Source: UBA1765 sp045615885 (GTDB lineage: Bacteria; Fibrobacterota; Fibrobacteria; Fibrobacterales; Fibrobacteraceae). From it: a stretch of DNA of 64,000 bases. The notes below the pieces were generated by a model. The model was not told the origin of the DNA. It saw nothing but the letters and a program-made list of their open reading frames with translations, and searched no databases. Every line of letters begins with the position of its first letter. Positions within the stretch are counted from its first letter, which is position 1. Positions 7,283 to 15,163 of this stretch are shown one piece after another. The position numbers were made by a program, and so were the translations under genes. Location: contig JAZLFR010000060.1 in NCBI GenBank assembly GCA_045615885.1, forward strand, positions 86,786-150,785. Direction: 5' to 3'.

Positions 7283-9418
7283 TTATCTGAAAACAGAAAC
7301 CTTTTGCATTTTCTTTGTATTTATACCGCGAAGAAGGTAAGTACCTTTTGCAAATCCGGCATGTTCAAGACCCTGTGAAAGGTCGCCATTTACATTCACA
7401 CGACCAAGGAACTTTCCCGTAAAACTGAAAACATTATACACTGTTTCAACAGGTGCAGAGAAACATACTCCAGAAGCAATTGCAGTCGGATCAATGATAG
7501 GGGCATCATCATCTGCATCAGCACCGGCAACAAAATTGATATAGTCGATGTCGAACCAGTCTCCAGTCGCAGTAAAACGAAGAACATGCTTACCGGCAGG
7601 AAGCTTGACATTGGCGTTCACCTTGTTGTAATCGTCAAAGTTCTGTTCCTCGGCATCGGTGTCATTCTTGGGCACAGAAATACTTTCGGTAATGTCTTCG
7701 CCATCAAGGGACAATTTAAAGCTGGAGCCTCCTGCAGAAGCAACCGCGGCAAACATGGTGTAGTCGCCAGCCTTGGCAATATCTACGGTGTATTCCAGCC
7801 ATTCATCCTTCTGGATGTAGCCTACGATGATGCGGTTATTGGATTTCTCGTAAAGATCGACAGAAGGAGCGTCGTCCTTACGGAAGTCGCTATTGCCATG
7901 ATTTTCGGTGTCCTTGTCGCTGAAGGACTGGTTGCCACGACCAACGCCCGGCTTGTCAAATTCTTCAGCCAGGATTTTGCCAGGGATTACAGCAGCAACA
8001 CCATTAAACGGCTCCTGGGGAACAGCCTGCTTTTCGCTTTCAAAATACCAGTAGTCAAAATCAAAGCCGCCCTGCTTGACAACGAAATACAGGTCGTTTA
8101 CGCCGTCGGCACCGGTAACATCAAAGGAATGTTCTTCCCAGGCAGTGCTTGCGGGAATATTCATGGTAGCAAGGAGTGTTCCTGTTTCGCTGCCCATGTG
8201 GAGTTCCATCTTGCCGCCGTTACCGCGGGTGACCATGGTAATCTTGTCGGCACCATCGCTCATATCTACGGAACGGACCTTGGTGTAAAAACCAGAACCC
8301 ATGTTGGTAAGATAAACACAGCCATTCTGGGACTTTACATGTTCAATGATGGTGTAGCCGCCAGCGGTATTCACGCTAATGTTGCCCACCCAGGCCTTGT
8401 TTTCGGCTTCTACGCGTTCGTAGGGGTCAAGATTCTTGATAGGAGTCTTGACGCCATCGTCTGTGGACTTGATGGCGGGAATGGAACCATCAGCATTCCA
8501 CTTGAATTCTTCTACAGCGGTGGAACGGCTATAGCCACCGCCCTTCTCGTTCTTCTGGTTATGATAGAAGAAGAAGCTGCGGCCCTTAAAGTCAATAAGG
8601 CCAGAATGATTTGTAAATGCGGTACCATTCCCCTGATCCATAATCACACCACCCCAAGTCCAGGGACCCGTAGGAGAATCACTGGTAGAGTAGGAAATCT
8701 TTTCGGGCACGCCATGGGAAGCGTAAATCATGTAATATTTATTGCCGCGCTTGTGAATCCATGGGCCTTCCGTATATTTGGATTCTTCGCCATTGGGTGC
8801 AAAACCGCGGGTCATGTCGGTAACCTTGATGCCATCGCGGTCAAAGGAAATCATGTCCTCGTTCAACTTGGCGTAATAAAGCTTGGGGTTACCCCAGTAG
8901 AGGTAAGCCTGACCGTCATCATCAATCCAAACTGTAGGGTCGATGTAGTCCCAGTTGGGACCTGCCAAGTGCTTGCCATTCAGGGCGTCCTTAAAAGGAC
9001 CTTCGGGACGGTCAGCCACGGCCACGTTGATGGCACGGCCATCGCGGCTAGATTCTACGGTTACATAGTAATAATACTTGCCATTGCGACGAATCACCTG
9101 TGCGGCCCAGTCGCCATTGGCCTTGGCACTTCCGTTAAAGTCGGAGTGCTGCAAAATCAGTTCGCCCATGTCCTGCCAGTTCACCATATCGGTAGAGCAG
9201 GAAACGCGCCAGCCGTGCATGGTAAAGAAGGAGCCGCCTTCATCGTTACCGGTATATACGCAAACGGTATCGCCAAACACGACCGGAGCCGGGTCCGGGG
9301 AGTAATAAGTCTGGAAAATGGGGTTTTCGGCCTGAGCTATGGACGCAAGGCCAAATAAAGCTAGGCCAAAAGCGGCAGAAGCGATATTCTTTTTTTTCAA
9401 AAATTTCTTAAAAAGCAT
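7283..9418 (-). CDS. Secreted GH43 glycosidase with two CBM6 modules
   Basis: Residues after the signal peptide (ending AQAE) form a GH43 propeller: base Asp in YYSPDPAPVV, Asp in YIDPTVWIDDDG, acid Glu in YTEGPWIHKRG. Two family-6-type sandwiches follow. The first begins PYERVEAENKAW and is more divergent; the second matches the CBM6 of the other three enzymes. A C-terminal sorting-type domain (YNVFSFTGKFLG) ends the protein. The layout resembles XynD-type arabinoxylan arabinofuranohydrolases. The start at 9418 follows AGGGTG; the frame also opens at 9433 but without a ribosome site. It is the first gene of the cluster, with the operator copy at 9488-9506. Confidence 0.9.
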   Translation of the reverse strand: MLFKKFLKKKNIASAAFGLALFGLASIAQAENPIFQTYYSPDPAPVVFGDTVCVYTGNDEGGSFFTMHGWRVSCSTDMVNWQDMGELILQHSDFNGSAKANGDWAAQVIRRNGKYYYYVTVESSRDGRAINVAVADRPEGPFKDALNGKHLAGPNWDYIDPTVWIDDDGQAYLYWGNPKLYYAKLNEDMISFDRDGIKVTDMTRGFAPNGEESKYTEGPWIHKRGNKYYMIYASHGVPEKISYSTSDSPTGPWTWGGVIMDQGNGTAFTNHSGLIDFKGRSFFFYHNQKNEKGGGYSRSTAVEEFKWNADGSIPAIKSTDDGVKTPIKNLDPYERVEAENKAWVGNISVNTAGGYTIIEHVKSQNGCVYLTNMGSGFYTKVRSVDMSDGADKITMVTRGNGGKMELHMGSETGTLLATMNIPASTAWEEHSFDVTGADGVNDLYFVVKQGGFDFDYWYFESEKQAVPQEPFNGVAAVIPGKILAEEFDKPGVGRGNQSFSDKDTENHGNSDFRKDDAPSVDLYEKSNNRIIVGYIQKDEWLEYTVDIAKAGDYTMFAAVASAGGSSFKLSLDGEDITESISVPKNDTDAEEQNFDDYNKVNANVKLPAGKHVLRFTATGDWFDIDYINFVAGADADDDAPIIDPTAIASGVCFSAPVETVYNVFSFTGKFLGRVNVNGDLSQGLEHAGFAKGTYLLRGINTKKMQKVSVFR

Positions 9419-9439
9419 ATTACACCCTATCATTTGAAA

Positions 9440-9447
9440 AAAAATTA
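9440..9447 (-). promoter_or_regulatory. Probable promoter -7 box of the first GH43 gene (TAATTTTT)
   Basis: Minus-strand TAATTTTT matches TAnnTTTG at all but the last base. I singled it out because it lies exactly 40 bp downstream of the shared element at 9488-9506, as at the other two promoters of the cluster. Confidence 0.45.
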
Positions 9448-9487
9448 CCTTAAATAGGCAGAAAAAAGCTAGACAGAAATAAAATTC

Positions 9488-9506
9488 TTATGGACAACTT
9501 ATCAAT
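9488..9506 (-). promoter_or_regulatory. Shared 19-bp operator-like element, copy 1
   Basis: The plus-strand sequence is TTATGGACAACTTATCAAT, sharing the TATGGAC... TCAAT frame of copies 2 and 3. It lies in the divergent spacer between the GH43 gene and yfcE, so an effect on yfcE is possible but not suggested by the spacing. Confidence 0.6.
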
Positions 9507-9533
9507 GCCCAATGTTTTTATATTATGGGTGTT

Positions 9534-10094
9534 ATGCGTACTTTAGTTCTTTCCGATATCCATGGATCCTCCCTTGCAGCTCGCAAGGCACTTTCGTATT
9601 TTGAATCGTTAAAATGCGACCGGATATTTTTGCTTGGCGATGTTTTATATCATGGTCCACGAAACCCTCTGCCAGGCGGACACGATCCACAGGGAGTTAT
9701 AGCACTCTTGAATCCACTTAAAGACAAAATAATTGCTGTGCGGGGCAATTGTGACGCCGAAGTGGACCAGATGGTCCTTGACTTCCCCATCATGGCCGAT
9801 TACAAGGAACTTGAAGAAAACGGCATGCGATTGTTCCTAAGTCACGGACATCTCTTTGACCCATACACATTCAGCCATTACAAGGCAGATGCGTATTTTT
9901 CTGGACACACGCACATATACACAGCGGCTAAAAACCGAGACGGTGTGTATTGCCTGAACCCTGGTTCCACGAGCTTGCCAAAGGGCGGCAACCCAGCGAC
10001 ATTTGGCTTACTTGAAAGCGTTTCTGGTTCCTGCAAATTCTCAGTTCATCAACTTGACACCGGCAAGGAACTTGCAAGCATTGAAATTTCATAA
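9534..10094 (+). CDS. yfcE: YfcE-type metallophosphoesterase
   Basis: This is a small calcineurin-like phosphodiesterase needing two metal ions, very similar in layout to E. coli YfcE (about 185 residues). Metal-binding motifs appear in order: SDIHG near the start, LGDVLYHGPRN, RGNCDAEVDQM, SHGH and SGHTH. NPGSTSLPKGGNPA near the end is typical of this family. The start at 9534 (MRTLVLSD) has GGGTG just upstream; an in-frame ATG at 9525 adds three residues. The physiological substrate is unknown for the family. It is transcribed away from the hemicellulase cluster. A heptad-repeat spacer begins right after its stop codon. Confidence 0.88.
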   Translation: MRTLVLSDIHGSSLAARKALSYFESLKCDRIFLLGDVLYHGPRNPLPGGHDPQGVIALLNPLKDKIIAVRGNCDAEVDQMVLDFPIMADYKELEENGMRLFLSHGHLFDPYTFSHYKADAYFSGHTHIYTAAKNRDGVYCLNPGSTSLPKGGNPATFGLLESVSGSCKFSVHQLDTGKELASIEIS

Positions 10095-10447
10095 GATAGA
10101 GGACAGAGAACAGAGGACAGAGAACAGAGGACAGAGAACAGAAGACAGAAACGCACATTTACATTCCCTAACCTCTAGCCTCTAAATCCTAGATCCTTAA
10201 ACTCATTCAGTCGACAGATGTCAGCCTACAGCCGACACATTGGAAATCAACATTTCACTAGATCCTAATCACTAAATCCTAGCCCCTAAAACAATGGAAT
10301 TTAACAATCCTCTTTCGTCTCTCGTCTGTAGGCACGCCGTGCCGTTCTCTCGTCTATTCTATACCCTATCCCCTGAACCCTATACCCTAAACATTGGAAA
10401 TCAACATTCACTAGATCCTAACCACTAAATCCTAACCCCTACAACCT
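10095..10447 (+). repeat. Heptad-repeat spacer R1
   Basis: The spacer holds no gene. Positions 10101-10149 are seven tandem purine heptads, alternating GGACAGA and GAACAGA. From 10168 to about 10293 some 18 heptads follow in one unbroken 7-bp register. They change from CTAGATC-type words to GTCGACA/GATGTCA-type words and back. A GC-rich inverted repeat (GGCACG and CGTGCC) at about 10331-10343 sits between TCTCGTC words. CCCTATA-type and CTAACC-type words then run up to the ATG at 10448. Confidence 0.85.
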
Positions 10448-11692
10448 ATGATCCTAAACATTATTTGGCTTATATTCTTTTTTGGAGCATTCATTGCCTG
10501 CATGGTGCAGTGGATTGCATTTGGCGATACAAACATCTTCAACAAGGCCATCATGGGCGCATTCGACATGTCTAAAACGGCATTCGAAATCGCAATCGGC
10601 CTTACGGGCATCTTGAGCCTTTGGCTTGGCATTTTGAAGATTGGCGAAAAGGCCGGTGCTGTGCAAATCCTAGCTCGCATTGTACAACCATTGTTTACGC
10701 GCCTGTTCCCAGAAATTCCAAAGGGCCATCCGGTAATAGGCACGATGCTCATGAACATCAGCGCGAACATGCTCGGCCTCGATAATGCAGCAACGCCTAT
10801 GGGCCTCCAGGCAATGAAGCAGCTCCAGGACCTCAATCCAAACAAAGACAAGGAAGTAGCAAGCGATTCCCAGATTCTTTTTCTTGTACTGAATGCAAGC
10901 GGCCTTACGCTCATTCCGGTCAGCATCATGACCTACCGCGCACAGATGGGCGCATCAAACCCAAGCGATGTTTTTCTTCCGATTCTTTTGGCAACATTCT
11001 TCAGCACCATGGCAGGCATTATTGCAATCAGCTTCTTCCAAAAAATCAAGCTCAAGGATCCTGTAACATTGCTCTGGCTTGGAGGCCTTTCGGCGGTCGT
11101 AATCGCTACACTCGCCTACTTTAGCCGTTTGACTGCAGAAGCTCTCGGCACGACAAGCCTTTTTATAAGTGGAATTGTTTTGTTCAGCATTATCATTGCG
11201 TTCCTTGCACTTGCTGTTTATAAAAAGGTAAAAGCCTACGAAGCTTTTGTTGAAGGCGCTAAGGAAGGTTTCCACACGGCGGTCATGGTCATTCCATACC
11301 TCGTCGCAATTCTTGTAGGCATCGCTGTCTTTAGATCCAGCGGAGCAATGGACCTTGTTATGAATGGTGTTGCATGGGTTCTTACGCAGTGTGGCCTCGG
11401 CAGCGACATCGTGCCTGCACTCCCGACTGCAATCATGAAGCCGCTCAGCGGTAGCGGCGCACGTGGCATGATGATCGATGCCATGAAGACTCTTGGCCCA
11501 GATAGCTTTGCCGGCCGTCTAAGCTGTATGTTCCAAGGGGCTGCAGATACAACATTCTACATCATTGCAGTATATTTTGGTTCTGTAGGTGTTCGCAAAA
11601 CGCGCCACGCAGTAACTTGCGCATTGATAGCAGATGCTGTGGGCATAATAGCAGCCATTGCAATTGCATATATATTCTTCCCACCAAATTAG
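10448..11692 (+). CDS. SpmA/SpmB-like fused nucleoside-recognition (Gate) membrane protein
   Basis: This 414-residue inner-membrane protein joins the two halves that Bacillus encodes as spore maturation proteins A and B. The first half has GLTGILSLWLGILKIGEK and the conserved MLGLDNAATPMGLQAM. The second has PALPTAIMKPLSGSGARGMM and FQGAADTTFYI, both family signatures. About ten hydrophobic segments are visible. Fibrobacter does not form spores, so a transport or envelope role is more likely than spore maturation; none is proven. No Shine-Dalgarno sequence precedes the ATG, because the repeat spacer runs straight into it. Another repeat spacer begins at the stop codon. Confidence 0.85.
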   Translation: MILNIIWLIFFFGAFIACMVQWIAFGDTNIFNKAIMGAFDMSKTAFEIAIGLTGILSLWLGILKIGEKAGAVQILARIVQPLFTRLFPEIPKGHPVIGTMLMNISANMLGLDNAATPMGLQAMKQLQDLNPNKDKEVASDSQILFLVLNASGLTLIPVSIMTYRAQMGASNPSDVFLPILLATFFSTMAGIIAISFFQKIKLKDPVTLLWLGGLSAVVIATLAYFSRLTAEALGTTSLFISGIVLFSIIIAFLALAVYKKVKAYEAFVEGAKEGFHTAVMVIPYLVAILVGIAVFRSSGAMDLVMNGVAWVLTQCGLGSDIVPALPTAIMKPLSGSGARGMMIDAMKTLGPDSFAGRLSCMFQGAADTTFYIIAVYFGSVGVRKTRHAVTCALIADAVGIIAAIAIAYIFFPPN

Positions 11693-12248
11693 ACGAGATA
11701 CAGAAGACAGTAACAGGAGTCAGGAATTGTAGCATACCGTGTTTTGGCGAGCGAAGCGTGGCCATCCAGGGCAATGTTCTGGATCACTTCGCGTTGCTCG
11801 TGATGACAATTAAGAGAGGACAGAGAACAGAGGACAGAAAGAAGACGGAAGACGTAAGACAGAAGATGGAAGATGGAAACTAATGACCAATAACTAATTC
11901 AGTCGACAGACATCAGCCTACTGCCGACAACATTGGAAATTTGCAAGTATCTCTCGTCTGTAGGCACGCAGTGCCGTTCTCTCGTCTATTCTATACCCTA
12001 CACCCTGAACCCTATACCCTAACACCGGAAATCAACATTCACTAATCACTAGATCCTAACCACTAAATCCTAGATTCTTAAACTCATTCAGACGACAGTC
12101 GTCAGCCTACAGCCGACAACATGGAAATCAACATTCACTATACCCTATCCCCTATCCTCTAAAACAATGGAATTTAACAATCCTCTTTCGTCTTTCGTCT
12201 ATCGTCTTTCGTCTAACCACTTGCCCCTAAATCCTAGCCCCTAACTTT
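11693..12248 (+). repeat. Heptad-repeat spacer R2 with a REP-like palindrome
   Basis: A 556-bp spacer without a gene. A REP-like inverted repeat lies at about 11746-11800. From 11818 to 11936, 17 heptads stay in one register while passing from GGACAGA through CGGAAGA and TGGAAGA to GTCGACA-type words. The GTCGACA/GCCTACA module appears twice (about 11895-11940 and 12081-12138). ACCCTATA-type, CTAACCA-type and CGTCTTT-type words fill the rest and end at the trmO start codon. Confidence 0.85.
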
Positions 12249-12935
12249 ATGAACTACAACTTCAAGACAATAGCAACTATACACACTGATTTCGGAAGCA
12301 AGTTCGGCATTCCGCGCCAAAGCGGATTGCTTAAAAAATTGTCCGGAGTAATTCGTTTTGAAGAAGAATTTCGCAGTCGCGATGCGCTGCGCGGACTTGA
12401 AGGTTTTTCGCACTTATGGCTGCTCTGGATTTTTTCAGAGAATGTTCGCGACACATGGAAACCGACTGTACGTCCGCCACGCCTCGGAGGCAATGCGCAT
12501 CTAGGTGTATTTGCAACACGCTCCTCATTTAGGCCAAATCCGCTAGCCATGTCTGTCGTCCAAATCGAGCGCATCGATCTGGACACTCCGCACGGTCCCG
12601 AAATCCATGTTCTGGGCGCCGACCTTTTGGACAGGACCCCTATCGTGGACATCAAGCCGTATCTCCCCTACGCAGATGCTATCCCGGAAGCTACCGGAGG
12701 CTTTACTGATTCCATAGAATTCACGCCACTGCAAGTTGAAATTCCAGCAACATTATTAAAAAGAATTCCAGCAGACAAGCAGGAACTTTTGAAAGAAGTT
12801 TTGGCAAGCGACCCTCGCCCGGCATACAAAGCAAAGCAAGATGACATCGACAGAATCTACGGATTCAGCTTCGCAGGCTTTGAAATAAAATTCAAAGTAA
12901 ATGCAGGAATTGCAACAATCACAGATATTTGCTAA
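12249..12935 (+). CDS. trmO: tRNA (t6A37) N6-methyltransferase TrmO
   Basis: The protein (228 residues) belongs to the TsaA/YaeB family. It uses S-adenosylmethionine to methylate t6A at position 37 of threonine tRNA. Signatures seen are IHTDFGSKFGIPRQSGL near the start, FEGFSHLW-like GLEGFSHLWLLW, GVFATRSSFRPNPLAMSVV and DIKPYLPYAD. The C-terminal DPRPAY motif is also present. Length fits the family. There is no Shine-Dalgarno sequence; repeat words abut the start codon. It ends at a bidirectional terminator shared with the convergent gene. Confidence 0.93.
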   Translation: MNYNFKTIATIHTDFGSKFGIPRQSGLLKKLSGVIRFEEEFRSRDALRGLEGFSHLWLLWIFSENVRDTWKPTVRPPRLGGNAHLGVFATRSSFRPNPLAMSVVQIERIDLDTPHGPEIHVLGADLLDRTPIVDIKPYLPYADAIPEATGGFTDSIEFTPLQVEIPATLLKRIPADKQELLKEVLASDPRPAYKAKQDDIDRIYGFSFAGFEIKFKVNAGIATITDIC

Positions 12936-12936
12936 A

Positions 12937-12966
12937 CAAAAAATGCGCTCTTGCGAGCGCATTTTT
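12937..12966. terminator. Bidirectional terminator
   Basis: A perfect stem AAATGCGCTC / GAGCGCATTT with a 4-nt loop has A runs on one side and T runs on the other. It serves trmO and the convergent gene ending at 12984. Confidence 0.88.
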
Positions 12967-12983
12967 AACAAATTAAGCAAGCA

Positions 12984-14390
12984 CTATTCAGCAGGTGTTT
13001 CAGAAAATGCATTAAGCTGAGCTTCTTCTGCAGTCGGCACATGCGGACGAACGCAACGCACAGAAAGCGAGAATGCAGGGTCAACGGTAATTCTGGAAAC
13101 ATCGTTGTCTGTGCTGAACATGGAACGAGCTACAGCACGATTGCCATCTACGCCCTCGGTCCAGAAATAAGCACCTTCACCTATCGTTGTAGAAATGTTG
13201 TTCTTATTCACATAGCCACCGAACATTGCAGAAAAGGCAAAGTCGTCGGAGCCATTGGAACGAAGCTTTACCGCAGCCAGCGAGGAACCACCAGCAAGTT
13301 CAATCAAAGCGGCCCAATCTTCTTCTGTTGACAAATGAAATCCTTCCGGGCAAACATTGAGCGCAACAGCCTGCGGATACAAGCGACCGAAAGTTTTGCA
13401 ATTTCCTTCATCACCGTCATAGCAGGCTGAACCTTCCGCCGCGAACTTCAAGTTTTCAACCATCCAATCATTGCCGGCAATAGCCTTTACCTTGTATTCA
13501 TTGTTATCGCGCACATCCACAAACTTTTCAAAGACAGGGCAATGCGTATTCAATTCTTTTGCAGTAAGCAGGGAATCTACGAACGGCTGCCAAGCTGCGC
13601 AAAAGCGGAAGAGCTGTCCGCCTGGGAGCGGAGTTCCATCTGCCTTGTGAGCTTCAACCCAGCGCACGACATACTTTTGATTTGGCACAGCCGTATCTGG
13701 AATGGAAAGAGCCTTTGCATTGGCTGCGATCAACTTTGCAAACTCGATTGAAACTCCAAACGGAGAAGACCAGTAACTTTCAAGGAGTGCTGCCCTGTGT
13801 TTTTCATAAAGCGGAGACGGCTTGGAAACCGTGATCGTTTTTTCTACAAGTTCTTCCGGCTTTGCCTTGCAGCCAGCCAAGCGTGTTGTATCACCCGAAG
13901 TTTCAGCATAGTTCACACAAGCTTCAACGCAAGCTTCTGCCTTTTTCTTTGGGCATGGCTGCCAGAGCAATGTATCGACCTGTTCCTTGACCGGCTTTTT
14001 AAAACTGCCGTTAGACAAAGCAACTTTCAAAGTTTTACCGAGCGCAACGATCGCATTAGAATTGCCAGCAACGCCATCCATTTCAAGCAACTGCAAAACA
14101 TCGGAGCAGGCTGTCATGGACTTTGATGCGCAAACCTTTTCGCCATAACCGTAAGAGAACTGGTTCGGGCACTGTTCAAAAGCCATTTCCGGGGCGCTCT
14201 TGAAAATCGGAGCGTAAATATTCGCGGCATCTTGCGGAGAAAGTTTTCCGCAATAAATCTCTTCTATTTCGCCAGCCTTCACCATCTTCTTTGCGGTGGC
14301 GATATCTCCTTCGTCAATTGCGGTTCGCAAGGCATCCTGAGCAAAAACTGCTACAGAACAGGCTAGCAATGCACTAAAAAACTTTTTCAT
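12984..14390 (-). CDS. Exported protein with Fibrobacter major paralogous domain (Fib_succ_major)
   Basis: Residues 1-18 form a signal peptide (MKKFFSALLACSVAVFAQ). The middle (about 25-300) is rich in paired cysteines and I do not recognise it. The last ~165 residues match the Fibrobacter-specific paralogous domain (TIGR02145). The marks are GNDWMVENLKF, GRLYPQAVALNVCPEGFHLST, an FWTEG-type motif and a terminal SVRCVR. The domain occurs in many exported Fibrobacter proteins; its function is not established. The ATG at 14390 has GAGG 6 nt upstream. A TATATTTG promoter box lies at 14413-14420. The four-residue-longer frame from 14402 overlaps the ribosome site and is rejected. Confidence 0.85.
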   Translation of the reverse strand: MKKFFSALLACSVAVFAQDALRTAIDEGDIATAKKMVKAGEIEEIYCGKLSPQDAANIYAPIFKSAPEMAFEQCPNQFSYGYGEKVCASKSMTACSDVLQLLEMDGVAGNSNAIVALGKTLKVALSNGSFKKPVKEQVDTLLWQPCPKKKAEACVEACVNYAETSGDTTRLAGCKAKPEELVEKTITVSKPSPLYEKHRAALLESYWSSPFGVSIEFAKLIAANAKALSIPDTAVPNQKYVVRWVEAHKADGTPLPGGQLFRFCAAWQPFVDSLLTAKELNTHCPVFEKFVDVRDNNEYKVKAIAGNDWMVENLKFAAEGSACYDGDEGNCKTFGRLYPQAVALNVCPEGFHLSTEEDWAALIELAGGSSLAAVKLRSNGSDDFAFSAMFGGYVNKNNISTTIGEGAYFWTEGVDGNRAVARSMFSTDNDVSRITVDPAFSLSVRCVRPHVPTAEEAQLNAFSETPAE

Positions 14391-14412
14391 AGCAATCCTC
14401 AATTTTGCACAC

Positions 14413-14420
14413 CAAATATA
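14413..14420 (-). promoter_or_regulatory. Promoter -7 box (TATATTTG)
   Basis: Minus-strand TATATTTG is an exact TAnnTTTG element 22 bp before the start at 14390. The heptad repeats begin about 10 bp further upstream, so they lie over the -33 region. Confidence 0.55.
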
Positions 14421-14890
14421 GAAAATAGAGGACAGAAAACAGAAAACAGAAGACAGAAGACAGAAGAAAGTAGGAAGACGGAAGTTAAGATGTTAGAAGA
14501 CAGAATACAGAGGACAGAAGACAGAAGACAGAAGAAAGACGAAAGACGGAAGGAACTGTAACTTACCATGTCATGGCGAGCGAAGCGCGGCCATCCAGAA
14601 AATAGGAATGTGGTCACACCTTCGGTGCTTTGAGGCATGAGGTCGTTCGCTACGCTCACTTTGAGGTAATTAAGATGCAAGACAGAAGACAGAAGGAAGA
14701 CGAAAGACGGAAGGCTAAAGCGAGCAACTAACAACTAATGACTAACAATTCTTTAGAGACTAGAAACGCACATTTACATTCCCTAACCTCTAGCCTCTAA
14801 ATCCTAGATCCTAGATCCTTAAACTCATTCAGTCGACAGATGTCAGCCTACAGCCGACAACATTGGAAATCAACATTCACTAACCACTAA
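14421..14890 (+). repeat. Heptad-repeat spacer R3 with REP-like sequence
   Basis: About 470 bp without a gene. From 14430 to 14555, 18 purine heptads (GGACAGA, AAACAGA, AGACAGA, CGGAAGT, AAAGACG types) keep one register. A REP-like GCGAGCGAAGCG element with flanking inverted segments occupies about 14571-14670. More heptads follow, and a copy of the GTCGACA/GCCTACA module lies at 14821-14881. Confidence 0.85.
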
Positions 14891-14895
14891 TTTCC

Positions 14896-14903
14896 TATCT
14901 TTG
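14896..14903 (+). promoter_or_regulatory. Promoter -7 box (TATCTTTG)
   Basis: An exact TAnnTTTG element ends only 5 nt before the ATG at 14909. If transcription starts 5-8 nt after the box, this mRNA is leaderless or nearly so. Confidence 0.5.
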
Positions 14904-14908
14904 CCTAC

Positions 14909-15163
14909 ATGAAGAATGACGATGTGATGTTTATCTGTCCACATTGCGGAGCATCTGTAAAAGCGACTGCAAAAGCTTGCCCTTCTTGCGGGAGCGATGC
15001 AAAAACAGGTTGGTCAGACGGAGCTGAATTTGCAGACCTGGAACTCCCCGACTACGATGAAATTCTAGAAAACGAAAGTGGCAAAACAAAAAAGCAGCAC
15101 CCGATTTTCATCGTTGCTGCCATTGTAATTGTTTTAGCCTTTGTAGTAACTACGATTCTTTAA
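14909..15163 (+). CDS. Small zinc-ribbon membrane protein
   Basis: An 84-residue protein with an N-terminal zinc ribbon (CPHCG and CPSCG, 15 residues apart) and one C-terminal membrane helix (about 64-83). The middle is acidic. No enzymatic motif is present; such proteins are often accessory or regulatory, and I cannot assign a role. Its stop codon overlaps the end of the convergent histidine kinase gene by 14 bp. A promoter box lies 5 nt from the start codon. Confidence 0.7.
   Translation: MKNDDVMFICPHCGASVKATAKACPSCGSDAKTGWSDGAEFADLELPDYDEILENESGKTKKQHPIFIVAAIVIVLAFVVTTIL

Noticed and set aside
10448..11692. Sporulation gene
   Set aside because: The SpmA/SpmB similarity is real, but the family is widespread in non-spore-formers and nothing else here relates to sporulation.
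11811..11883. Short proteins translated from heptad tracts (RGQRTEDR-like peptides)
   Set aside because: Because 7 is not divisible by 3, a heptad tract yields a 7-residue repeat in every frame. There are no start signals or domain features, so these are chance readings of the repeats.
10095..12248. CRISPR array in the repeat-rich spacers
   Set aside because: Repeats are 7 bp, degenerate and contiguous. There are no constant 25-40 bp repeats separated by unique spacers, and no cas genes nearby.
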